Assembly: GCA_025506515.1 (NCBI GenBank) | Contig: CM046447.1 | Coordinates: 87,045,852 to 87,109,851 of the forward strand | Length of the DNA: 64,000 nt | Reading direction: 5' to 3' | DNA from: Flaveria trinervia | Taxonomy: Eukaryota; Streptophyta; Magnoliopsida; Asterales; Asteraceae | Part shown: positions 55,736 through 64,000 of the stretch, piece by piece | How the letters are laid out: each line of letters starts with the position of its first letter | How positions within the stretch are numbered: the first letter of the stretch is position 1 | The notes under the pieces: model-generated | Database searches by the model: none | The model's input: only the letters and a program-made list of their open reading frames with translations | Told to the model about the DNA's origin: nothing | Position numbers and translations under genes: made by a program

Positions 55736-57070
55736 GTAGATTTTCTGCCATTTTTGAACATTTTAACCTTTTTGAAATAGACATTATAAGCTCTTAACCA
55801 ATTCAGTCACTTCAGATGTGACCTTTTAAAATTTGAAAAACTTGTGGCCATCTCAGACATGACCCTTTTAGGTAAGTTAATTCCCTTCTGATTTCCCTGA
55901 TGTAGTCCGACAGATGCACAAATTAAAAGATTTACATAAAAACTTAAACTAACTACACAAATAAAGTTCATTTTTGGACTTTTTGTGAGAGATAAAACCC
56001 TAAGATGGAAATCTAAGGGATTTGGTTAGGGAGTAGACAGCTTCAACTTAGATTGATCATATCTGGACCAATTCAATTTTGGAATCATACAGGAACATCA
56101 AATCATTTGAGACTTGTTATTAAAACTTTTGATGCTTAAATTCTCGGTGTTCATCCAGAGTCGTTAGCAACTTAAGGAAATCATACTAAACTCTTAGATT
56201 TTCACATTGATTTGAACTCTTGAGCATGTAGCCACTAAGATGTCAGTATGTTTGTCCACTTAAATCCATACACAGACTTTTGACGCAGACTGGTGACTGT
56301 TTTAGGTTTAATTATTTCAGCTAACATTTGTGGATCCCACACTTATATGGTAATCAACATTCCTCAGAGGTTTTTGAGCGGTCTCCGGGTATTATTACAA
56401 GAAGAGACTATTCTTAGAGCTTTCAAAGAGAAGCCTGTCCTCAGGTCAGTGCCATCGCACAGTAGAGAGGTGGCAAACAACAATGAATTCTAGAATATCT
56501 AGGTTATGCTTATCCTCAGGTCAGTGCCATCGCACAGCAGAGAGGCACACAACCTATCTCCTTGTTAGAGCAGCTTATTTTATTTTACACAATATGCACC
56601 AACAACATAAGTCATTAGCTTTATTGCATTTGTCTTTCATTTTTTCTTGCTTTGCTCTAATTATGGTCATCCGCACACTTTGTGGCATTTAAATGCTCAT
56701 TACCCTTATTGGAATATATTTGATTGTGTTAACCAGTGATAAGATGGAAGCCCACAGTCAGTTGAACAACTTAGTTTGATCTTGAGATCACCAATCAGGT
56801 CTAATTGTCTATTGTGTTGAATCTACCAACATATCGTTTGTGGTCTAGCAGCCTCTAAGTCTACTTTCTTTGTGTCACCTTAGGAGTTGCCAGTTTTCTA
56901 TCATCTTCCCTTTTATATTGCTTAGACTACACAGACTTATACTTTGAACTTTTGCATCGTTTTCAAAACTTAAATTTTAAAATCCCTCTTGATTTGTTCC
57001 TATGTACTATCATGTTCCAAAGGTATTGAATCGGTATCACAGACACAATCTACCTTATTTCAGCTAGTTA
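55736..57070. other. Copia spacer between RNase H and the envelope-position region
   Basis: No coding frame with similarity. It contains a direct repeat of about 36 bases (CCTCAGGTCAGTGCCATCGCACAG at 56439 and 56514) spaced 75 bases apart. It is probably untranslated sequence or decayed coding sequence. Confidence 0.5.
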
Positions 57071-57120
57071 CCCCTCCCCCTCATTTTTTTAATGTTAACT
57101 TGCTGACATATTCTCCCCCT
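57071..57120 (-). promoter_or_regulatory. Two extra polypurine tracts
   Basis: GAGGGGGAGGGG (57082-57071) and AGGGGGAGAA (57120-57111) on the minus strand, shortly after the end of pol. Multiple polypurine tracts at this place are described for Sireviruses. They may act as extra plus-strand primers. Confidence 0.6.
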
Positions 57121-57255
57121 AAAATACTAAAATCATTTCGGATTTAATTATTTTGGATTTTAATAAACAGCAAAATAGCATGAGTTTGAATATAACAGAC
57201 AAAAGGAAAAAACAGATAACATAAATAAAATAAACTTTAACGAAACTACATCGGA

Positions 57256-57780
57256 CTACACATTATTCTCATCAGGAATTACCTCACTTTTCTTTTTAAC
57301 GCCGTTGACCTCTAGCAAATATTGAAAACGTGGTTTATCAAGGCTTTAGTATAGAGGTCAGCACGTTGAAAATCAGTATTAATTTTAACCACATCAATTA
57401 AGTTCTTTTCAAAACAGTCTCTTATGAGTGGTATTTAATACCGATGTGTTTGGTCTTAGGATGTTAAACCGGATTTTTAGTTACTGCAATTGCAGCAGAG
57501 TTATCAACAAAAATAGGAGTAGATGAGAATTTTAAACCGTAATCCGCATTTGCTGTTGAATCCAAATGATTTGTGAACAGCAACTTGCAGCAGCAACATA
57601 TTCAGCGTCACAGGTTGACAATGCAACCGATGTCTGCTTCTTACACTGCCATGTAACTAATCTTCTCCCAAAGAATTGACACCCCGCTGATGTAGACTTG
57701 TAGTTCATTTTGCAGCCTCCGTAGTCCGAGTCACTATACGCCGTGAGCTCAAAATCATCATCATGAGGATACCACAACCC
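57256..57780 (-). pseudogene. Copia RNase H and end of pol
   Basis: The frame at 57532-57777 reads LTAYSDSDYGGCKMNYKSTSAGCQFFGRRLVTWQCKKQTSVALSTCDAEYVAAASCCSQIIWIQQQ, the typical copia RNase H with its acidic residues. The tail after a frame change (VDNSAAIAVTKNP) runs to a stop TAG at 57258-57256. Frameshifts near 57535 and 57790 separate it from neighbours. Confidence 0.85.
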
Positions 57781-57797
57781 CAGTGTGGGTGTACCCT

Positions 57798-58765
57798 TTA
57801 GATAGCGAAAAATCTTTTGACCCCGATCAGATGATTGACCTTAGGCTTAGCCTGATATCTGGAACATAAACATATTAGCATACATGATATCAGGTCTTGA
57901 GGCAGTGAGATACATGAGGGATCCATCATTCCTCGGTACATAGTGGCATCTACAAGATCTCCATTCTCATCAGGTGCTATATCATGATTCGTAGCAAGTG
58001 GAGTCCCAGCAGCAGAAGCATTCTCCATGTCAAAGCGACTGAGAATGTCTCCTACATACTTGGTCTGATGTAGAAAGATCCCATTAGGTGTTTGATCCAC
58101 CTGTAACCGAGAAAGAACTTCATCTCCCCCATAGCACTCATCTCAAACTCTTTCTTCATCACTGCTTCAAACTCTTTGCATAGCTCTTTGTTCTTTGACC
58201 CGAAGATGATGTCATCAACATATATCTGCACAAGCAGTAGGTCGCCATCCTTTTCTTTAATAAACAGTGTACAGTCAATGACTCCCCTGCGAAATCCGTG
58301 TTTCACAAGATGAGTCGAGAGTTTCTCATACCAAGCTCGAGGAGCTTGATGAAGCCCATATAAAGCTTTGTCGAGCTTGTAAACTCTATCCCGATGATAA
58401 GGGTCTTCAAATCCCTCGGGTTGACTTACATAGACTGTTTCCCTGATTTCCCCATGAAGGAAGGATGCACTCTTCACATCTAATTGGTAGACTTTAATTT
58501 TCATGTACGATGCATAGGCAAGAAAGATACGAATAGCTTCCATCCTTGCCACGGGTGCAAACACCTCATTATAGTCAATCCCCTCGACTTGGCGAAAACC
58601 TTGAACCACCGGTCGAGCTTTGTTCCTGATAATGACTCCTTGGTCATCCTTCTTGCATTTTAGTACCCATTTGGTGCCAATGACTTTAGCACCTTTAGGT
58701 CTATCAACCAGAGTCCATACACCTAACTTCTTAAACTGCAGAAGTTCTTCTTGCATGGCACTCAC
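57798..58765 (-). CDS. Copia reverse transcriptase
   Basis: 58052-58765: WTLVDRPKGAKVIGTKWVLKCKKDDQG, YNEVFAPVARMEAIRIFLAYA, VYQLDVKSASFLHGEI, DKALYGLHQAPRAWYEKL and QIYVDDIIFGS, with YVDD as the catalytic box. The normal family form is KSAFLHG, so the extra Ser in VKSASFLHG marks a small change. The frame shifts near 58100 and continues at 57798-58100 (LHQTKYVGDILSRFDM..ATPLA-type segment). Confidence 0.87.
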
Positions 58766-59242
58766 CTACGCCTCATCATTTAGTGCTTCACTGACATATT
58801 TTGGCTCAACCTGCGAAAAAAACATCGATAAGCACCATCATGAATGTAACCTTCTCCATAACTGAGGCGTAATCAGCTGACTATAGCTGATTTCGGGTTT
58901 GTACTCCTGATCGGACATCTCCAATAACATTGTCAAGGGGATGATAGACGTTTAGTCGTGATCCTGGAGTAGTCGGCACAGTCACCTCCGAACCAAGTTG
59001 TGAACATTTTGTTCTGCATCTGAGGAAGGTGAGTTTGAGGTTCCGAAGTCGAGGGTGCATCACTTATAGATGCTTGTGGACTTTCAGGAACTGGAACCTG
59101 TTCCTCCTGACTGTTTGGTCATCTGCTTCAGTTTCATCTTCAGAGGAGGAGTCACTTTCATCGACTACCCCTTCTGACTGACTAGATGATTCTCCCTGTG
59201 TGCTAGATGTGTGTATTTGAATATCATACATCATCCTAGTAG

Positions 59243-60000
59243 CTAACTCATCATCCGAGGGAGAGAGAGGATGTTGAAGGATTTGAAGAATCCATCATAA
59301 TCGAAGAAGTATGCAGTTCCTTTGCCTGTAGGTGGTGTGGTATATCTCTGAACGTTGACATTACACCACACTTCTACAAGCCCCGTTGAGTTATTGTAAA
59401 CTCGCTTGTTCGGTATGTTGTATCCTAGAAAAATTCCTTCAACTGCCTTCTCGCTGAATTTTCCTTCTTGTGTCTTCTTCAGAAGTGTACACGGTGCGCC
59501 AAAAGGTTCAAGATACTCCAAATTCGGTTTTCATCTTTGTAGTAGCTCTTAACATGTCTTTCCGTGGTGCTTGACTATTAGGACTCGATTCAGTGTATAA
59601 CACGCATTTGCCACTGCCTCATTCCAAAATTGGATAGGCAGTTTCGAGTCTGCCAGCATAGTCCGTGCTGTCTCTATCAAACTCCTGTTCTTTCTCTCAG
59701 CAACGCCATTCATCTGAGGTGTGTAAGCAGAAGTGAATTGATGCACAATTCCTTTTCCTTGCAGTATGCCCCATCCCTTGATTCTGAATTCTGTCCCGTT
59801 GTCTGAGCGTATTTGTCGAACTTTTAGCTTGTAGAGGGATTCCAGTGTGGTTACTAATTCCTTGAATGTCTCCAAAGTTTTTGATTTTGATTTCAGAAAC
59901 ATTACCCAAGTGAACCTTGAGTAGTCATCAGTGACCACATAACAGTACACGTCGCCTGCAATGCTCCTTGTACTAATGGACTAAACAGATCCATGTGAAG
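59243..60000 (-). CDS. Copia integrase
   Basis: 59549-59950: YVVTDDYSRFTWVMFLKSKSKT, IRSDNGTEFR and TPQMNGVAERKNRSLIETARTML, with the D, D, E triad and the NGVAERKNR signature. The C-terminal part at 59243-59521 (EPFGAPCTLLKKTQEGKFSEKAVEGIFLGYN) is in another frame. The frame also changes near 59905 against the GAG-pre-integrase part, at VQGALQATC. The region 58881-59240 behind it is a low-similarity linker to RT. Confidence 0.87.
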
Positions 60001-60655
60001 AAGCTCAAGAGGAAGTTCTATTGAATGAACTTTCTTTTCCTTATGAGACTTCTTTGTCTGTTTGCCTTTCTTGCAAGCTGCACAAAAGTCAGGAAGTTGG
60101 AAGTTCTTGACATTTACTCCTCTCACTAAATCCTTCTGAATCAGATGATTCATCTTCCTTTGACTAATGTGTCCCATTCTCTGATGCCAGGAGATTGAAT
60201 CCTTCTCAGTAGCTTTAGATAAAAAACACTGAACCTCATGATCCGTTGTAGCAGCTGTTGACAGATCCAAGACATAAAGGTCTTTATATCTTGAAGCAGT
60301 CATCAGAACTTGCTCCTCTGGGATCATATATTCTTTCTTCAGCACGTAATACTTCTGGTTATCAAAGATGACTTTAAATCCTTTATCACAGATTTGCGAA
60401 ACAGACAGTAAGTTGTTCTGAAGTTGTTGAACGTAGTTCACCTTATCAAACTTAACTTTCTGATTTTCCACTTCTCCCTGAGCTGTGATATAGCCTCCTT
60501 TGTTTCCTGCAAAGGAAACATGCCCTCCTTTTATTTGTTTGACATTAGATAACAGGGCTCTATTTCCTGTCATGTGCCTGGATGCTCCGCTGTCTACAAT
60601 CCACGTGTTAATCTCAGCACTGTATCGAACACCCTGCACATACAAAGTAAATGAA
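60000..60655 (-). CDS. Copia protease and GAG-pre-integrase domain
   Basis: WIVDSGASRHMTG contains the DSG active site of the aspartic protease. NLLSVSQICDKGFKVIFD follows. WHQRMGHISQRKMNHLIQK with CAACKKGKQTKKSHK is the zinc-binding GAG-pre-integrase domain (H, H, C, C). The frame is shifted relative to the upstream gag, which stops with TAA at 60658-60656. TTTGTATGTGCAG before GGTGTTCGATACAG looks like a splice acceptor, but no donor is obvious; ribosomal frameshifting or stop readthrough are alternatives. Confidence 0.86.
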
Positions 60656-61297
60656 TTAGTTTAGGTTAGGAACCCAAGCTTTGACTGTCTTGGGTTTCCC
60701 AGAGGCATCACACATCATAAACTCCACCCATTGACCCTTAGAGGGTGAGGGTAGCTCAGGTTCCTTCTTGTTATCAGTATCGGACACGTAGGTGGACTTT
60801 TCTTTCCATAAGCCAGATTTGTGCAATGCCTGTTTATGATAAAAAGTCGTCTGGCTTATAGGTTGGACTTTAGGTTCACTATCTCTTCTAGGTGGAGTTA
60901 AAGAGCTCCTCTTAGAAGACTTAGGTTTTGAGTCCTGAAGTTCAATCTTCTTCCTAGGTGTCTGATAGACATTACAGTAGGAAGCAATGTGTCCATATTC
61001 TCCACAGTTGTAGCACGCTCTGCTATCAACTTTATGATTAAACTTTCTTTGTGGAGAGGTACGTGACACTCTAGTAACATCAATTACTTTAAGTTTTGAC
61101 TCTTGTATGTTTGATGTTTTCTCTGGTTTAACAAAATTTACTGTTTTAACCTGTTTCACTTTTTGGTTAACTGGTTTTAGACTTGAAGCATGTGAAAAAG
61201 TAGCATTTGAAGTCCTTTTAGGTTCTGATTTGACTCTTTTTGACCCTGACTTCAAGTTAACTTTTTCAAATTCATTTTCCAGATTAACACAAGGCAA
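60656..61297 (-). CDS. Copia gag C-terminal part with second zinc knuckle
   Basis: CYNCGEYGHIASYC (CX2CX4HX4C) in a Lys/Ser/Pro-rich protein ending GQWVEFMMCDASGKPKTVKAWVPNLN. Sirevirus-type gags are long and often contain more than one knuckle. Upstream, 61300-61560 is broken by frame changes. Confidence 0.78.
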   Translation of the reverse strand: MPCVNLENEFEKVNLKSGSKRVKSEPKRTSNATFSHASSLKPVNQKVKQVKTVNFVKPEKTSNIQESKLKVIDVTRVSRTSPQRKFNHKVDSRACYNCGEYGHIASYCNVYQTPRKKIELQDSKPKSSKRSSLTPPRRDSEPKVQPISQTTFYHKQALHKSGLWKEKSTYVSDTDNKKEPELPSPSKGQWVEFMMCDASGKPKTVKAWVPNLN

Positions 61298-61556
61298 TTT
61301 ACCCTTTGCCTTTGAAGTGGCCTCCTTTTGTTTCTGATCAGATTCAGTAGATGTACATGAGGTGTCTGGATCAGTAAAGAGGAGTAGTCACCACATGATC
61401 CTTGATAGGGTATTATTTACTGGTCTAGACTTAGTGTTCATCAAGGTCTCAGGTGGGGTGGAACCACTTTGTAGCCTAATCCCTCCCCGTTATTCCTTTC
61501 TCTCACTAAGTGTTGAACTATGTGTGAAGAACTAGTCCAACTATGCAGTTTCTGTT

Positions 61557-62024
61557 TTAATGAATGACTTCTACTTCTAGAACTGCCTTTTGTTTCTTAG
61601 TGTCTTCTAGGGAGTTTAGATAGTACCTAATGTCATTTGCTTGGTTAAAAGCCACTACTTCGGTTTCCCTAAGTTGTTTAGTCAATAGGTCTATCTTTTC
61701 TTTATAACTATGCTCATTTTGTTTTAGAACTCTATTAGCCTCAGTGCACAGACGTAAATCTTTTACTAAGTTATCATTATGATCTAATAACCTAGCAAAT
61801 TTTTCATCTATGCTATTCCTAAAAGTATCACAATCAGAACAAGCATGATTATTAAAAATTTGGTCAGTGGTACTTACCTGAGTTGGTTCAGAAGAGTTAG
61901 CCATCAGTGCAGCATCAGATGTTTCTAGTTCTGGTGATTCTGACTTTTCTTTCTCTAACGTGGAAACTTCCTCAATTGGTTTGTAACTGACCTCGGCTAC
62001 ACTTGTTTCTTCACTATGTGACAT
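61557..62024 (-). CDS. Copia gag middle part, coiled coil
   Basis: SDCDTFRNSIDEKFARLLDHNDNLVKDLRLCTEANRVLKQNEHSYKEKIDLLTKQLRETEVVAFNQANDIRYYLNSLEDTKKQKAVLEVEV: heptad-rich helices between the two zinc knuckles. An acidic Ser/Glu-rich stretch precedes it. It could mediate Gag multimerisation. Confidence 0.7.
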   Translation of the reverse strand: MSHSEETSVAEVSYKPIEEVSTLEKEKSESPELETSDAALMANSSEPTQVSTTDQIFNNHACSDCDTFRNSIDEKFARLLDHNDNLVKDLRLCTEANRVLKQNEHSYKEKIDLLTKQLRETEVVAFNQANDIRYYLNSLEDTKKQKAVLEVEVIH

Positions 62025-62151
62025 TGCTATCTCAACTGCTATGTCACCTTCACTCGCAGAATCATCATCAATATCCTCAACACTGGCAATGTTAGATTCT
62101 CTGGTGAGACAAACCTAAAACTCCAATCCTGTCCTTCATCATCATGAGCAG

Positions 62152-63182
62152 TTAAGGCTTTGGATCCTTGTTTGATGAAGTAGAACTAGAGGCTTGCTTG
62201 TCTTGGTGAGTAAAGGATGAGAACGGGTTCCCATTCCCCGTCTTCTTTGGCTTGACACATTCTCTTTTGAAGTGCCCCTTCTCACCACAGTTAAAGCAGG
62301 TCACTTTACTCTTGTCGAAGCCAAAGGTGGTATCCTTAGTAGCAACCAAGTTCTGTCCAGTCTTTTTCACAAATTTCTTCGCCCTCCGGACCGCACTTGC
62401 TAAGGCCCACATTATATCCATTCTCTCAAGCTCCATCTCATCCACCTGCTCGTAGTCCTCATCTGCCAAATGGCAGTTTCCAATCTTCCCGGCAACAAGT
62501 CCATCATATGAATGAACCACTGTTGCTAAAAGATCCATATGCTCTCGAGCTACTTCCACGGTCACATTACCGAGGTTAGACACGAATGTAGCCCACTTAT
62601 CAGGCAACCCGTCTGCGAAGTTGCTTACTTTCTCTTCCATGGTAGTAGCCACTCCATGTGTATGCAATTCGCTCATCAAGTGGTAGAATCTGTCTATGAC
62701 TTCGTCCAAACTTTCATTACCAATTGATGAGAAGTTATCGAATTCCTTCTTTAACTCCTTTGCATTGATTGCCTTCAATGATGCATTACCATCATATATT
62801 TTCTCTAGCTCATCCCATAGTTTCTTGGACTGCTTGTTCTCTGAATACTGGTGAATATGTATTTGGGGATAGACTGAGTGATCAATGCATACACTCTTTT
62901 CTCTGCATTGTACTTTACTTTCTGTGCATCTGTCATCCCGCTTAATGTTAGCTTAACTCCATCAGCTCCCACCGGTGTACTATAACCAATCTCAATGGCT
63001 TCCCACAGATTAGGATCTACTCCATTAAGGTAGATCTCAAAACGTTGTTTCCAGTGGGGAAACTCATCTAAAGTCAAAAGCTTTGGTGGTTTATTGTGAT
63101 TCCCCACCTCACTCTCAAGCAACAGCAGGTTTTGTATCCTTGAGTCCTTCCCAGCAGTAAAGGCTAACATCTGATCTTCCAT
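62152..63182 (-). pseudogene. Copia gag N-terminal part (UBN2-like) with first zinc knuckle
   Basis: Starts at ATG 63182 (MEDQMLAFTAGKDSRIQNLLLL). LLTLDEFPHWKQRFEIYLNGVDPNLWEAIE is the typical copia gag opening. A one-base frameshift near 62855 separates it from KAINAKELKKEFDNFSSIGNESLDEVIDRFYHLMSELHTHG and FADGLPDKWATFVSNL. CFNCGEKGHFKREC is the first CCHC knuckle. The frame ends at 62152. Confidence 0.88.
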
Positions 63183-63211
63183 GACTAATAAACTTATAAT
63201 CTAATCAAACA

Positions 63212-63460
63212 AACTTTCACTGATGCGACTGAAGGATGCGAATGAGCTAATCGTGCGTATAAGCTCTGCGATTGGTTCAATCGTGCGAATGAACTGGGAG
63301 ATTGGTTCAGTCGTGCGAATGAATCTGGTGCGTATGAGCTATGCGAACGAACGGTTCAGTCGGCCGAATGAGGGTGCGACTGTGTCCAATCGTGCGTATG
63401 ATCAATGCGAATGGAGTCCAGTCGTCGTGCGAATGAGTCACTCGTGCGACTGAAGCTGCT
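63212..63460. repeat. Palindrome array (fourth) in the copia 5' leader
   Basis: Variants of the CARTCGNNCGAYTG motif and TGCGAATGA half sites fill the leader between PBS and gag start (for example CAATCGTGCGAATG, CAGTCGGCCGAATG). More degenerate than in the LTR. It lies downstream of the transcription start, so it would be in the RNA. Confidence 0.75.
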
Positions 63461-63662
63461 GTTTTGCAAAAATTTCTAGGTTTGACGCGTTTCAGCCGTA
63501 AAAATCGAAATTTCACAAGTTCTAATCGCCTAAGTCCGTAGAAACCAAACTTCGATGAGCAGGGAACTTCCAAGATCACTTTTGATGCCAAAGATTGCGT
63601 TTTTTTTAGTGCAAAAACACAAACTTTTATGCAATCTTGATTGAATCAACACTTAATCAAGA

Positions 63663-63681
63663 GCCAATAGCTCTGATACCA
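63663..63681 (-). promoter_or_regulatory. Primer-binding site of the copia element, tRNA-iMet type
   Basis: TGGTATCAGAGCTATTGGC on the minus strand, a few bases inside the 5' LTR end (CCCAACA). It fixes the minus orientation. Confidence 0.88.
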
Positions 63682-63685
63682 CACT

Positions 63686-64000
63686 TGTTGGGACTGGTAT
63701 TTGACCGAAATACCTAGAGATTACGTTCGTAAACCAGATCAAATAGTGCGAAATCCTATTTGATTGGCGATCCAATCAGTGAGAACACCCGAAGAATCAA
63801 TCAAGGATTGAAACTAACGTTAGAATCGATTGGAAATCGATCTAAAGTGTTCTATGAACTTGGAGAACGAGTTGGAAGGTTTCTGGACGGCTAGGGTTCG
63901 TCTGGAATCGTAATTGATCGAGTCTCCTTATTTTTCACGAATTGAGTTGTATTTTAGGTTGGTATTATTCAATCGTGCGATGAACCATTAGTTTGGTTCA
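63686..64000 (-). repeat. Copia 5' LTR, truncated by the window end
   Basis: The first 315 bases (plus-strand reading) match 50519-50833 with a handful of substitutions, mostly in the first 140 bases, and several single-base indels (for example GCGATGAACC for GCGACTGAACC). The remainder of about 390 bases is expected beyond 64000. Confidence 0.9.

Larger units (their letters stand above)
50519..64000 (-). mobile_element. Ty1/copia retrotransposon, Sirevirus-like, with about 6 kb of extra 3' sequence
   Basis: The 3' LTR is 50519-51224; the 5' LTR starts at 63686 and is cut by the window end. The PBS of tRNA-iMet type and the order gag, protease, integrase, RT, RNase H identify Ty1/copia. Two CCHC knuckle regions, repeated polypurine tracts after RNase H and a long envelope-position ORF resemble Sireviruses. 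The internal region of about 12.5 kb is far longer than an ordinary copia element. Over the 315 comparable bases the LTRs differ by only a handful of substitutions, so the insertion is fairly young. The candidate target duplication is ATTAA (50514-50518); its partner lies outside. Confidence 0.92.

Overview
The window is nuclear DNA of a flowering plant. The evidence is plant-type LTR retrotransposons, hAT-derived MITEs, tRNA-iMet primer-binding sites, and one 13-exon nuclear gene for an organellar HflX-type GTPase. The style of the retroelement proteins, above all the extra ORFs of the Ty1/copia element, resembles elements I know from Asteraceae. That family assignment is an inference; no species can be named. 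Almost the whole window is repeats, and only one ordinary host gene is visible.

Layout. 1-239: right end of a hAT-like MITE. 240-1493: intergenic. 1499-21332: a Ty3/gypsy chromovirus on the minus strand, arranged LTR-internal-LTR-internal-LTR, with one 5-bp target duplication (TAAAC) at the outer edges only. 21338-24730: AT-rich intergenic. 24739-28174: a decayed hAT transposon (ZMYM1/DUF4371-like transposase) with 8-bp target duplication. 28802-31100: a solo LTR with 5-bp duplication. 32669-33080, 37272-37967 and 38665-39117: three hAT-like MITEs around the HflX gene (33768-37075, minus). 39118-45942: AT-rich DNA with one GC-rich island. 45943-46499: a Helitron-like end pair. 47289-50518: an LTR related to the solo LTR but in opposite orientation, carrying a foldback MITE and a tRNA-like SINE piece. 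50519 to the window end: a roughly 13.9-kb Ty1/copia (Sirevirus-like) element on the minus strand that interrupts that LTR.

How the parts work together. The gypsy element encodes a coiled-coil protein (ORF0) before gag, a gag with an 82-nt intron-like gap, then protease, reverse transcriptase, RNase H, integrase and chromodomain. Its middle LTR is a chimera of the two outer LTRs, the signature of unequal LTR-LTR crossover. The copia element has gag, protease, integrase, RT and RNase H, then about 6 kb of extra sequence before the 3' LTR. This holds an envelope-position ORF with nuclear-type features, a splice acceptor directly at its ATG, an in-frame intron candidate, and an upstream TATA plus palindrome module. 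That module repeats the U3 promoter of the LTR with the same 13-nt spacing. This candidate internal promoter is the most novel signal here.

Caution. The two gypsy internal copies differ almost only by single-base indels, and the otherwise intact HflX gene has one single-base frameshift. The consensus therefore probably carries indel errors, and many broken frames may not be real.
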